The notes beneath the pieces are model-generated. The model had not been told where the DNA came from. It did not search any database and saw only the letters and a program-made list of their open reading frames with translations. Shown piece by piece: positions 1-10,670 of a stretch of 64,000 nucleotides of DNA. The position numbers were made by a program, and so were the translations under genes. This DNA is from Simmondsia chinensis (Eukaryota; Streptophyta; Magnoliopsida; Caryophyllales; Simmondsiaceae). The stretch spans positions 13,456,501-13,520,500 of the forward strand of contig JAGTTD010000001.1 of assembly GCA_018398585.1 (NCBI GenBank). The letters are read 5' to 3'. The stretch's first letter is position 1, and every line of letters starts with the position of its first letter.

Positions 1-1038
1 GTATTAAGATGAAAATAGTTTGTGTACAATTTCTAGATCGAAAGATCGAATTTCGATGTAAATGACAGTTCTTTGCCATGTGATGAAAATCATGTTGAGG
101 AAAAAATCGCTGTAAAGGCTTTAGAACTTTAAAAGAGGAAAAGAATGTGAAAAGAGAAGTCCTAATGATCGGACTTATATATTTATAATGGAATGAACTA
201 GGGACGATATGGATGGTCAAGATCTATGTTGTTGTATTACTGATTGTGATCCTATGACGAGGTTATGAGGTCTCGTGATGGCAATTTTGAGAAAAAGACA
301 AGAAATGAATCGGATAAATGCATATATAATGTGTTTGATAATGATAAGGAAGCTTTTCCTCTTTGTATATTGATTACATGCTGAAATTTTGTATGGATAT
401 TTAGTACCGAATGAAGGTACTCCATTAGTACAATTAGGGCATGAAAAGGCTTGATATAGCCTTTGTTATTCAAAAGCTAAGTATATATGACTAGCAATGT
501 AAGTAATTTTTAATGGAATGTGGTATCTAAGGTACTAAAATAACCATGGATTGTTGTATTATTTTTAATGGGTATTCTTCTACTTGAAAGAATACTCGAA
601 CGTTAGTTGTATCTCCAACTAGGAAGATTAAGCTTCTATAAGCGAATGTGTATTCCGATTTGGTAGGGGTGTTGTCCCTTGGTTTTAAAGAAACAAACAT
701 GTGTTAGTTCCATCATGATCGTAGTGTTTATTTGCTCTAGCTTCTGCTAGTAAAGAAGCAAAATGATTAAAGGATTATTACATAAGATTCCTTTGTGACT
801 AACCCAATATTGTTTAGTTCTATTCATTTTGATAGTGAGGCTATGCTTTCAAATGCATAAGAGTGAGGTATATAATTGAAAAGTCTGGACACATTAGTGT
901 AAGACATAGCCATATAAAATATTCAGTAAAATTAAGCGATCACTGTAGACTTCAAAAATGCAAGTCAGAAACTAGCGGATCCCTTATAGAAAAGCCTTGC
1001 TAGAGACTTGGTAATAAATACGAGTAAAGGGATGGGTT
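1..1038 (+). pseudogene. Ty1/copia pol 3' end (RNase H remnant)
   Basis: This is the C-terminal end of a copia polyprotein, cut by the left edge of the window. Around 731-778 one frame reads FALASASKEAK, a stop, then LKDY, which resembles the RNase H helix of copia elements (SKEAxWL). From 936 another frame reads AITVDFKNASQKLADPL, a stop, then KSLARDLVINTSKGMG. This matches the usual copia terminus, where a LADPLTK block is followed by R-x-x-V-x-x-TS-x-GMG. The two pieces are in different frames and each has stops, so the copy is dead. In the intact family this domain removes the RNA strand during reverse transcription. The lineage within copia is not clear. Confidence 0.6.
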
Positions 1039-1691
1039 AAACCCATCAATTTTAGTCACCTATGATGGAACTTCAACCCAACACCAAGTCTTGCGTTCAA
1101 TGTGAGAGTTCCATCATTCGTGTAATTGCAAGCATTAAAAGTAAAATTCCATCTCAGGAGTAGTGCTTGGTAACCTATGACAAAAGGAAAAGAAGGTTAA
1201 GCGAACTTTTAATGGACCCGAGGAAATTATTGATTGCTGTGTTACAGGGACATGATTAATGGTGTCTTCCTATATGAATGTGAAGCTTAGCCACTTCAAT
1301 GAGTGTTTTAATGACATGGGTTTGACTTTGTTACACTCATGAAAGGTACGGGACACAAGGCCTAAAAAGTGTTAGTTGAAGTTGAGGTGCATTGTCAAGA
1401 GTAAGTCTTGTGTGTGGAGACATGTATCATTAGTGAAACGAACTCGTATGGTTCAAAGCTCAATTTATCACTTCGCTCCAATTGATTGTGACGTGTCTTC
1501 GCTAAGTGAGGGTTCAATTAGAAAACACTCTCATTTATATATAAAGACTTCCTTTATACTGAGATTTTGTAAATTATGTATGAGAATATGTCAATTTTGA
1601 AAATGGTTGGCGATTTTGATGTATTTTCAAAATAAAGTATTTAATAAAGTGTTTTGGATTTGCAGATAATGTATTTGGTCTGAATATGTTA
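1039..1691 (+). other. Post-pol untranslated stretch of the copia remnant
   Basis: No credible coding region is seen here. The short 74-codon frame at 1376-1600 has no recognisable domain. The position, between the pol terminus and a TATA box with LTR-like features, suggests the 3' untranslated part of the copia element and the start of its 3' LTR. I could not fix the LTR start. Confidence 0.3.
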
Positions 1692-1810
1692 TGTGTCAAC
1701 ACATGTAATATGTGTGTTGACACACAACCTTATAGACCCAAGGACTGGGTTTGAGTGTTGACACATAGGTTCTGTTTGTTGAGACACAGCCTTGTGTGTC
1801 GACACACAAG
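1692..1810. repeat. Cluster of five TGTGTYGACACA-type palindromes
   Basis: Five related, self-complementary motifs lie within 120 bp: TGTGTCAACACA at 1692, TGTGTGTTGACACACA at 1711, AGTGTTGACACA at 1754, a weaker copy at 1775, and a perfect 20-bp palindrome, CTTGTGTGTCGACACACAAG, at 1791-1810. They sit about 130-250 bp upstream of a TATA box, so they could be enhancer-like sites of an LTR promoter. That role is inference. Confidence 0.75.
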
Positions 1811-1942
1811 GTAGTTATGGCTGTTACCTTACCCAATTTTCTATGGATTTTTGTAAATTATTTTGGTAATTTAAAGGGATGTGTTCGTTGCTCGGTGATA
1901 AGAATGGAGATGTGTCTCTTTTTCTAGAGACATGTAAAACTC

Positions 1943-1950
1943 TATAAATA
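1943..1950 (+). promoter_or_regulatory. TATA box of a probable copia LTR
   Basis: TATAAATA is followed after about 40 bp by a CT-rich stretch (CATTCTCTCTTTT and CTCTCTCTCT). This is the usual layout of a plant LTR promoter and its R/U5 region. It fits the copia remnant upstream, but no second LTR is available for comparison. Confidence 0.4.
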
Positions 1951-2257
1951 TCCCACTATTGTTATTTTGAAAAGGACTTGAAAAAAAAACTACATTCTCT
2001 CTTTTATTAAAAGTCTCGGTCATCTTCTCTCTCTCTGCTCTTACTCTCACTTTGTATTTGGGGTTTTATTGTATCTCATGGACTATTTCAGTACTAACAA
2101 AGTCTTCAGAAAAGTAGTTCGCTACATGCCTTGGAACCGGTGACTGAAATTGATACTTGTCTCATGCTTCCCTAGCGAATTTGTATATTTCTTCAAATAG
2201 TTGTAACATAATATTTGAAATTTTGGGTTTTAAATTAGCTATTTAACATTCACGATT

Positions 2258-2560
2258 GCTCCCAGTTCTTTTTATCCTCTGTTTCTTGCGTATCCCGTTT
2301 GGGATCAAGTGAATGTAGATGTAAAATTAAAACTTCAAGGTTATCGAATGTATTTTGAACATTTTCAATTGCACCCAATTTTTTATTTTGGGATTCCTAC
2401 ATATCCTTTTCGGGATCAGGTTAATGTAATTCTGAAAAATATAAATTGAAAATTTTCAAACTGATTTTCCAATATTTGTATCTGCACTCGATTCTTTATT
2501 TCAGATTTCTTAGGTACCCTTTTCTGGATCAGGTTAAAAAAATAGAAATTTAAGGTTTTT
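2258..2560. repeat. Three imperfect tandem units of 113 bp
   Basis: The starts GCTCCCAGTT (2258), GCACCCAATT (2371) and GCACTCGATT (2484) are exactly 113 bp apart. Each unit continues with a T-rich stretch, a TATCC/TACCC box and a GGGATCA or TGGATCA box followed by an A-rich segment. The units are clearly diverged. They lie downstream of the TATA box, where the U5 end of the LTR or its leader would be. Confidence 0.65.
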
Positions 2561-2782
2561 GAATTTGATTTCAAATATTGTTATAACTTTGAGGAAAATA
2601 AAAAAGAGAAAAAAAGGGAACTTTTTTTTTTCCTGCTTCACCAGGCATTTGACTTTATTTTCTATTTTGTTTTTCTTCTTTTTTTAAAACATATTGTTAA
2701 TTTTTAAAAAGGGAAAAAAAGGTCTTTGGGGCCACTGTACATGAACAGTACGTGTGGTTCTTAGAAATGATTGCTGAGGTCA
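2561..2782. other. AT-rich stretch without genes
   Basis: Homopolymer-rich DNA with A and T runs. I see no coding region, repeat unit or terminal motif in it. Confidence 0.5.
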
Positions 2783-2880
2783 AAGATGTGTGGTTCGAAT
2801 TTAGGCTCACTCTCTACTCACAGCGAGTCCCTTTTGCACGTTTGTTTTGTTATCGTTTTACAGTGACCACATCATACTTA
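2783..2880. repeat. 98-bp dispersed repeat, copy 1
   Basis: The segment from AAGATGTG to CATACTTA is matched over exactly 98 bp, without gaps, by 36568-36665, at about 85 percent identity by eye. The best-conserved part is GAGTCCCTTTTGCACGTTTG followed by TTTTGTTATC. Both copies end in a GACC(A/G)CATCA box and then diverge abruptly. They may be the edges of related LTRs flanking the Tat-like element, but this is not proven. Confidence 0.7.
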
Positions 2881-3936
2881 GGCTCCATTTGTTTCAAAAG
2901 GAAATGAGATTCTTAGAAACGATTTTCCTAATTTTTGTTTTTTGATGCGCACCTTTTGATAGAAAATATTTTCCCAAGGAAAACTGTTTCCTACCGAACG
3001 GGGAAAATATTTTTCTTTATAAATGAAGGGAAGTTAACATTATAAATGGTTTAAAAAGTTTTGGGGTGTACGTCGACTGTAATATGGATCATACTGAAAG
3101 GAATTAAACAACACCATAGATCGTTAGAGATAATAATGTGGGATACGGTCAGAAAACGTAATGATAATTTTTGTCGAATCTTTGATAGAATTATGTGATC
3201 CAATTTTATTTTCACTCCTGACTTCTATTTTATATTTTAAAGATCTTTACTACTTCATGATATGGTCAACATAATCACAAAACAGTGTCTACATCAATCC
3301 AAGCATAGGAAAACTATTTATAGATTTCACCTTTTCTTGGAAATACTTTTCCTTTCTAATATATATTTTTGACAATCTATTACTTAAATATCCTGAGGTT
3401 TGAGGATTTATAAGGTAAATATCATAACTTTTTAATATATATAATGAGGTACCCTGAGATTTCAAGACTTTGTAATTGAGGTACCTTGTAGTTTAAGAAT
3501 TTTATTAATTAGGTACCTTTTGCCAAAGTTTAATAGAGTTTTATTAAAAATTGCTAATGTGGAACAAAGTTATAACAATATATGTCTCATCTATTGTAAT
3601 AATAGAATTTATAGTTATAAAATGTAGATATATTCTATCATAATTTAATGAATATTTTTCCGTAATTAGTTAGATTTTTGTTAAAAATATTGATATAATT
3701 GTAAATATGATTGTAATCATTTAATATTTTATGATGACAATTGATTACATTTTGTTAAAAATTTCACCAAGCTCGGTACCTGAATGATAAAATTTTGGAA
3801 CATCAAGGGGCCTCATTGTGTACTTTGAAATATATAGGTTATCTTTGTGACAAATGGTTAAACCTTAGGTCTCGAAGTGATAAATTTCCCATATTTTCCA
3901 TTAAAAATATAACTTCTTCACAACCAAATGAAGCCT
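2880..3936. mobile_element. Possible non-autonomous TIR transposon
   Basis: AGGCTCCATTTGTTTC at the left and CAACCAAATGAAGCCT at the right are inverted repeats matching at 13 of 16 positions. The interior is AT-rich and non-coding, with an approximate tandem series of GAGGTACC(C/T)TGAG-like boxes at 3390-3520. No convincing target-site duplication was found on either side, so the boundaries and the class (hAT-like MITE) are uncertain. Confidence 0.3.
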
Positions 3937-4127
3937 ATATAATTTATAATTTATAGATTTGCTAATTTAAAACAAATTAGCAATATTATAATAGAAGATT
4001 ATTTCTTTTAGCATAAATAAGCAATGTTATGATGTGGGAGCATATTTTCCCGCCGAAACAAAAAACGAAAAACGTAAATTGGAATTTTTTTTTCCTTGGA
4101 AAACCTTTTCCTAGGGAAAATATTTTT
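2961..4127. repeat. Long foldback: 30-bp inverted repeat arms
   Basis: The arm at 2961-2991 (AGAAAATATTTTCCC followed by AAGGAAAACTGTTTCC) is matched in reverse complement by 4098-4127, with a few mismatches. A weaker GGAAA/TTTCC series lies between them near 3308-3355. The arms overlap the candidate TIR element without sharing its ends, so two foldback elements may be nested, or the outer limits of one larger element may run from about 2881 to 4170. Confidence 0.5.
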
Positions 4128-4175
4128 CGAGGCAAAAATACTAAATTACAAACATAATAAAGCAAACATGCCTTT

Positions 4176-4192
4176 TGGCGACCACAGTGGGA
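4176..4192 (+). other. Primer binding site, tRNA-Arg-like
   Basis: TGGCGACCACAGTGGGA starts with the complement of a tRNA 3' end reading GTCGCCA. It resembles the TGGCGACTCC-type primer site known from Tat/Ogre-lineage Ty3/gypsy elements. It lies 1.3 kb upstream of the first gag-like frame on the same strand, as expected for the 5' boundary of the internal region. The 5' LTR would end just upstream, but I could not delimit it. Confidence 0.5.
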
Positions 4193-5502
4193 GACGTACA
4201 AACGAGACTTCATCATCTTTAGCCCATCCTAGTTTACCAAGATGTAATTTCAGATATTTCACCAATGGTCATAACTAGGAGGTCCAGTTCTCTCAAGCAT
4301 GAGGAGCCAGACCGCTTAGCCTGATTATATTCCCGCTTGAGTATCCTCTTGAAAAAAATCCCTATAACATGAAGGGATGAGCTAAGTCATTGCCACAGTA
4401 GTGAGGGTGGTAGCGATGATGACATCCCGGAAGATGAATGTATTAGGCTAGGTGGCCATTCTCGCAAGAGTGTAGAAACTATGGACCAAGGTGTCTAACA
4501 AACACTGAGAGAAGCCTTTGAGAGATAATATGCTGAAACAGCTTAATCTAGCGGGCTAGTGTGAAAACTCCACCACCTTCAGAGCCGTGATAAATAATGT
4601 TGGAACCTAGATGAATGATAGGCTTCATGGAGAGACTGACCGAGTCTTAGTTGAAGTGAACTCAAGCTTGTCTTCTACTGCTACCCTTATTGCTAAGCAC
4701 GTTGCAAGATAGATAGTAGTTGAGGTCGACCCTATCTTGATTAGACATGTTGGAGCTCACAATGGCTTAGTTCAAGCTGTTAGAGAGGATATCAGGAAAC
4801 CCAGGCCTAAACCTCTTCTGTAAGCACCAACTGGATATCCTCATGAGGCACCTTTGGCCTTGATTACCAGTAACTCAGGTTGACTATATTGTCCGTGAGA
4901 GAATGGAAAACCCAGTTATGGCTAACCCAAGTGTCACACACTTGGAATCCAGCCATAGAAACAATGTGCCTCTTGGGGTTGCTAACCTTTTGAATCAAGG
5001 TTCTTCTCTGGCCTCGAGGGATTTCAATGCCAATATGCCAGTGTTACCCGTGCTTGAGACAAGGGGGTAAAACTGTTTGTACCCTCCTCAGGTAGAAGAG
5101 ATTGTCTCGAGGCCCACACAAAGCCTCAAAATAGGAATGCAAGAATAGGTACCTACTTTTGGGAGTTGGCCTTTTTCTTTCTAGACTTTATCATGCCTAC
5201 CACATTGGGGGCAAGTTAACCACCTACTTCCTGAAGATCATGACTTGGGGACTGTTCAAGCAAGGATGGACCAACATCTTGCTAATATTAGTGTGCACCT
5301 AAGAATGTAGTATAACCCAGGTCCGACTAGGACATACTTTGTGGCCAACTAAGCGCATGGCGTAATTGATCAAGGGCTTTAACCGGGGTTTGGGGGGCAA
5401 AAACTGTTCCCACACCCGATTGTGATGGGTGCTCAAGGGTAGCTTGTAGATCCCCCTTGAGATCCTCACTCACTTGGGGGCCAATGGCAAGCGCATAATC
5501 AT
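4193..5502 (+). other. Tat-like leader and N-terminal gag region, no open frame
   Basis: About 1.3 kb between the primer site and the first gag-like frame. It is richer in GC than the flanking AT-rich block and reads like degraded coding DNA, but stops occur in every frame. The opposing 60-codon frame at 5327-5509 shows no family resemblance. Confidence 0.4.
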
Positions 5503-6102
5503 ATGCCAAACCTACCCCACCGGGATCAATTGGCTGCCGTTATTGAGTTGATGTATGGGCCAGGCCGAAGAAGGGTCAATAGACCCTTGTATAGTAAACA
5601 TTACCCTGACTACACTGACAGGGGCAATCCTTTTCCTCGAGGATACAAAATCCCCGAGTTTGCCCTATTCTTTGGAGAAGGGACTGTGTCTGCCTTTGAG
5701 CATTTGGCAAGATTCAATTGTCAGTGTAGAGAAGCAACTAATAATCGGCACCTGAAGTTGAGATTGTTCCCTAGTCCCTTACCTGGAACCTCTTTTCAGT
5801 GGTGTGTCAGCTTGCTGACTAATTTCATCTATTGTTGGGATGACATGGCCAGGCAATTCCCAGCTCAGTTCCCAAGAATGGAATTAGGAACTTCCATGTT
5901 TGACTTGGTTCAAATGAGACAAAGGCCAGGTGAATCAGTGGAAGATTACATTAATCGGTTTAAGAGAGCTAGGTTAAAATGTACTGTAGCCCTTCCTGAA
6001 GTTGAGTACACTAAGCTGGCCATTAATGGCATAGATATTGAGTTTCGAAAGAAATTTGAATGGCATAGATATGAGGCCATCTTAAAAAATCGGAAAGCCT
6101 GA
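5503..6102 (+). pseudogene. Tat-like gag, central capsid-type domain
   Basis: A 199-codon frame with the signature of the retrotransposon gag domain: EHLARFNCQC near residue 66, a leucine-rich block with the FQWCVSL box (TSFQW near residue 100), then MRQRPGESVEDYINRFK (about residues 145-162) and an LPEVEYTKLAINGI end. In this family the protein forms the virus-like particle that packages the element RNA. The ATG shown is only the first in the open frame; the true gag start must lie upstream in decayed sequence. The frame ends early at a TGA and similarity continues downstream in other frames, so this is a fragment. Confidence 0.75.
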
Positions 6103-6386
6103 AGAAAAATAGCGCATATGGGACTTACATACATGACCTAATTGAAGAGGATAAAGATCCTTCATATGAGATTGATGTCGCTGAATGAGTTAAGGGACCT
6201 CCCGTGGTTCGTAATCCTTTGGTTAAGAAGGATATCAAAGCCAGGAAGTCTTATTAATCCCAAGACTTGTGAAAATACTCACTTGACCTCTTAAGAGTTT
6301 ACATAATATTCGATTGGCTTGAGGCAAGCAACAAACTTAAGATCAGGGGTAAACATAGAAAGCCTTACCCAAATTCTACTAAGTGG

Positions 6387-6660
6387 AAGGTATGCTGTAA
6401 ATAGCATGACTAATTGACCCATTCAATGAAGAACTGCGTCATCTTTAGAAACATGGTTCAGGATGCCATAGTAGCAAGGGAATTGATCTTCCGGGGAGAA
6501 GGACAGAAGGGTGTTGATAAAGACCCCTTCCTTAGTCTTATTCAAGTCAATGTTACTGACATTGTTGCCAAAAATAATCCTTGTTGTGTCCTGACTAACC
6601 CTTTTCCCCTTTACAGAATGGCATTCAGAAGGAAAAGGTGGCAAACCACCAATTTGAACG
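6387..6660 (+). pseudogene. Tat-like gag C-terminal CCHC-type segment
   Basis: One frame reads WKVCC, K, stop, HD, stop, LTHSMKNCVIFRNMVQDA and goes on to DKDPFLSLIQVNV. The spaced Cys, His, His, Cys residues followed by a C-V-x-F-R-N box resemble the C-terminal nucleic-acid-binding segment of Tat-lineage gag proteins. Two stops interrupt the zinc-binding part. The open stretch after it runs for about 80 codons. Confidence 0.55.
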
Positions 6661-8043
6661 ATTAGTCATTGAGGGAATATTGGGCTTCCCTAAACTTGTG
6701 TGAACATTGGATGATGGAATCCGCTGATTGCATGTTATCCAACTCCATCCCAAAAACAAGTGTGTGGTTTTTAAGAGCTTGCTGATCAAGCTCCGTAATG
6801 AATCTGGCACTACGCTAACAATGGCTATGAAATTAGCTATGGATATCCATAGTAATCACGGGCCCATTCTAGGCCTTACGAGCTGAGAGAGAATATCTTG
6901 AGACTCGGAGAGGGTGTCCTATAAGGCATGCAAACAATGTTCTGGGAAAATGAAAGCAGTGATAAGAAAACTCAGACTGCTTCCTCAATATATTTCCCCT
7001 GCTGACCCCCTCTTAGAACTGAAGATGCCATCGGAGAAGTCCTGTAGATATGAGCCTACTGAAAAAGCCAAATCATTGTGAGGACTAGACATCTAAGGAT
7101 AAATTTGAAATACCACCTACTGGACGTGGACACTAGTAAAGGATCACGACAGTCAGGACACCAACCTTCTGGGGTCCAATTTGGTAATTGTTAGAGGAGG
7201 AGTCACATCAATCAAGAGGAGGTTAGTCCCTCTAGTCTTACTCAAACCCAGAGGCAACTACGAAAAAAGGCAACTCGACGAAGGACTCTACTCGATACTT
7301 GCTTAACCAGGCTCTCTCAAGAGGAAGCTAGGGTCCTCAAGGGCAAGCAAACTAAGCCTATGGATCTTAATGCCAAACAACTTTGTCCAAGCCTATTCCT
7401 ACCGCCAAAAAAGGGAAATCACACAAGAAGATTAAGAGATGAACCAGTCTCTCATCTTTTGAAGAATAAGAATCTTGGTGGGACTAATTTGCCAAGAGTT
7501 CACTGACTTTAAAATCAATCAATGATGAAGAGTAGTATTCCCCTCCCAGCATCAACATAGTGGAACCTCTAGGCCGCATTAACCCAACATGGTTTGATAT
7601 TGAGAATTACTTCCACGAGGAGGACTTCCCCTAACCTATGGAGGAGTCCTAAGCTCTAGAGATTGATTCAAAAGACTAACCTATAGCGCAGGACATGCTA
7701 ACTGACAGCAGTGCTCAAAAGCATGATCGAGACATGGCCATGGATGGCAACCAAGAAAAGGAAACATATCAAGGGGTCTGGATACAATTAAAGATGCTCC
7801 CTTAAAAGGTTGTTGTTAGAACTGCTTTGGTCCTTCCTTTATAGTTCATGGAAACTAACACTTAAGAAGGCTCTGAGGGGGATGTTGTAGTAGTAGACGA
7901 GGATCCCCAGGTAGAACTTGTGGCGAAAGTAGCAGCCACAAAATTTAACTCCAGTCCTTCGTCTTTTAAAGTTAATACCCAAACGTCCAAATAGCTTGAT
8001 GATTGACCTGACATAAAGAAGATTATGCTTGATGGGCCTAATA
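6661..8043 (+). other. Decayed gag-protease spacer of the Tat-like element
   Basis: About 1.4 kb that lies between gag and protease. Short readable patches occur but no frame stays open for more than about 70 codons, and none carries a motif I can name. The minus-strand frames at 7839-8095 are most likely shadows. Confidence 0.4.
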
Positions 8044-8470
8044 CCACTAATAAACACATCAAGACCCTGTATGTCAAGGCCAAATTTGATGGCATTTTTT
8101 TGAATAGGGTCCTGGTGGACGATGGCGTAGCATCAGTATCCTCTATTCTTATATGTTGGGGGTCATTGGTAAATCTTAAGATGACCTGATTACTTTTGAT
8201 GTTGCGATTTGTAGCTCTTCCATAGCTACTACTAAGTCTAAAGGGGCCATCTCGATTGAGTTAACTGTTGGCAGCTTAAGCAAGCTGATAGCTTTCTCTG
8301 TAGTAGATACTACATCGAGCTACAACGCTTCGCTCGGGCGAGATTGGTTACATGCCAATTATTGTATCCCATCTTCATTGCACCAGTTGATAATCTTCTA
8401 GAGCCATGACAAGTATGAGATTGTTATGGCAGATAATAAGCCATTCATCTTTTGCTCCAACTACATTGAG
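8044..8470 (+). pseudogene. Tat-like aspartic protease remnant
   Basis: One frame around 8069-8150 reads LYVKAKFDGIFLNRVLVDDG, then VASVSSIL. This fits the retropepsin start, in which a hydrophobic LVD-x-G box follows a strand ending in NRVL. The usual small residue after the catalytic Asp (S, T or G) is replaced by Asp, giving VDDG. Frameshifts follow; pieces such as LGRDWLHANYCIPSSLHQ near 8335 belong to the C-terminal half of the domain. In a working element the enzyme cleaves gag-pol. Confidence 0.55.
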
Positions 8471-8925
8471 GCAAAAGGACCACTCCATAGTTTGCCCAAC
8501 AACAAGACACAATAGCCTTCCATGATAGCCCACTTACTAAAGCTGGGGTTGGTCATACTGAGGTAGAGTCTGAAGACTCTGATTTCTGGGGATGCATAAG
8601 GTCCCTTCTTGAAGAAGGAGATCTCTAAGGCGTGCCATGGTGCTTATGCGAGGGAGCCAAGAACTCCTATTAATTTCTTGAGAGGCCATTTCCTTGACAC
8701 TAGCGAGGCTCATGGCTTGGCATGCTGAGGATAAAATTTTGGCTAAATAGACATTCAATCAGTTTGAGGTCCAGATAACTCAAGAAAAAGAGCTAGAACT
8801 CTCCGACTTAAAAGCAGCACTAGCTAAGATGGAGGATTTAGAAGCTGAATTTTAAGACCCCGTCCTCGAGGTTAACTTAAGCACGACAGATGACCCAAGA
8901 CCTACCTATCGGCGTGCTCTACTTT

Positions 8926-9560
8926 CTAAGGAGTAGAAAGAGCAGTATTTAACCTTGCTTCATGAGTTCAAGGACGGCTTCGCCTGGGACCATCACAAGA
9001 TGCCTAGCCTAGACAGCAAGCTGGTTGAGCATAGGCTTCTTATCATGCCAAGCTCGAGGCCCATCATTCAGGCCTAGAGGGGGATGTCCAAAAAAGTTAT
9101 TGATTTGGTCAAGGAGGAGATTGAAAGAGTCTTAAAGGCCAAATCTTTTTGGACTACTAGGTATGTAGAATGGTTGGCAAATATTGTTCCTGTTATTCGG
9201 AAAAATGGTAAATTCAATGTATGTATTGACTTAAGAGAGCTGAATGCAGCCACCCTAAAAGATGAAAACCCATTGCAAATTACTGACGAGCTCATTGAAT
9301 CAGCCTCCAGGGATGAGGTCTTGTCTTTCATTGATGGCTACTGTGGGTACTACTAAGTTATGATTGCATTGGTAAGACAACATTCGAGTGCCTTGGGTCA
9401 ATGGGAATCTTTGAGTGGGTGGCTACGCTGTTTGTTTTGAAAAACGCTTGCGCCACCGACCAAAGAGTCATGAATATTATCTTTCATGAAGTCATTGGCA
9501 AGACCATGGAAATCTACATTGACGATATCGTGGTCAAATCAATGTCCTAAGTTAAGCACT
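8926..9560 (+). pseudogene. Tat-like reverse transcriptase
   Basis: The upstream piece (8937-9075) contains EFKDGFAWDHHKMPSLD, the conserved pre-RT segment of Tat elements. An open stretch at 9084-9356 carries WLANIVPVIRKNGKFNVCID, the LRELN box and FIDGYCGYY. After a stop, another frame reads the palm motif YIDDIVVKS near 9515-9540, so the catalytic Asp pair is still visible. Stops at 9355 and 9549 and a frame change show that it is a dead copy. The domain copies the element RNA into DNA. Confidence 0.8.
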
Positions 9561-10640
9561 TGGAAGACTTGAGGGGGGCAATCCTCATAATGAGGAGCCA
9601 CAACCTCATGATGAATCCGTTAAAGTGTGCCTTTGACGTGTATGCACTAGAAACTTTCTTGGTTGTCTAGTGTACAAGAGGGACATTGAGATGGACATTA
9701 ATAAGACTAAGGCCATTCAACAAGCCAAACAACCTTTAAGAAAAAAGGAGCTCCAATGCTTCTTGGGGTAGGTTAATTTCCTAAGACTTTTCATCTTTAA
9801 TGTCACAAGAAAAAAAAAAGTCTTCTCTCTACTATTAAGGCTCAAGACTAAGAAGGACTTCATTTGGGAGGAGCCACATCAAGCAGCTTTCAAGGCCATC
9901 AAGGAGTACTTGATCAGGCCGCCTGTTCTCATTCCTGCAAAGTAGGGCGAACCTTGAAGATTTATGTCTCCGCTTTTGGGGAATCTATTGGTTACTTACT
10001 TGTATAGGACAATGAGCAAGGGTTTGAATAGGCCGTGTTCTATCTTTTCCATTGCTTAAATGAATGTGAACTAAAACACTCCTCAATTGAGAAATTATGT
10101 CAGTCTTTGCTCTATGCGTCATTAAAATTGAGACATTATTTCCTGGCATTTACCATATATGTGGTTACTTAGATACATGTCCTTAAATACATGCTAGATA
10201 GGCCTTTGATGAGGGGGAGATTGAATAAGTGGAGTGTTTGCTCTACTTCAGCTTAAGTTGGTGTCACAACAGTCTATCAAGGGTCAAGCCTTAAGCACCC
10301 AAATGTTCATACTGGCTTAGACTACGAGCTAGACCAGCTCCTAATAGTGGAAATGGTCCCTTGGAAAGTCTACTTTGATAAATAAAGGACCAATTTAAGT
10401 GCGGGAGTTAGAATTGTGGTAGAATCCCTCGTTGGGATCATTAATAAATTAGTTGTTACTTTAGTTGGAAAATGCTCCAACAATATGGCTGAGTATGAGG
10501 CACTGATAATAGGCTTACAGACTTTCTTGGAAATTCGAGTCTTCATTGTCATTATTAATGGGGATTCCCAGTTGGTGATCTGCCAAGTGAAATGAGAGTT
10601 TCAGTGTTTGAGCAATGCCTTGAACAAATACTTTTCAATA
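9561..10640 (+). pseudogene. Tat-like RT connection and RNase H
   Basis: The thumb and connection are readable at 9650-9950 (FLGCLVYKRDIEM, KTKKDFIWEEPHQAAFKAI, YLIRPPVLI). The RNase H core is readable at 10362-10522: KVYFDK with the first catalytic Asp, then AGVRIVVESLVGI, then CSNNMAEYEALIIGLQ with the catalytic Glu. Several stops lie between these pieces. The same domains appear on the minus strand in the fragment at 37405-38693, with close sequence similarity. Confidence 0.7.
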
Positions 10641-10670
10641 GTGCAAAAGCTTTGAAGTAAGTTAAATGGT

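Noticed and set aside
2258..2560. Regularly spaced repeats as a CRISPR array
   Set aside because: The units are long, diverged and contiguous, with no short identical repeats and unique spacers; the context is a plant retrotransposon.
2873..3944. 8-bp duplication for a hAT-like MITE (CATACTTA against TATATAAT)
   Set aside because: Too few matching positions to call a duplication.
5327..5509. 60-codon minus-strand frame before gag
   Set aside because: No family resemblance and it overlaps decayed Tat-like sequence on the other strand; most likely chance.
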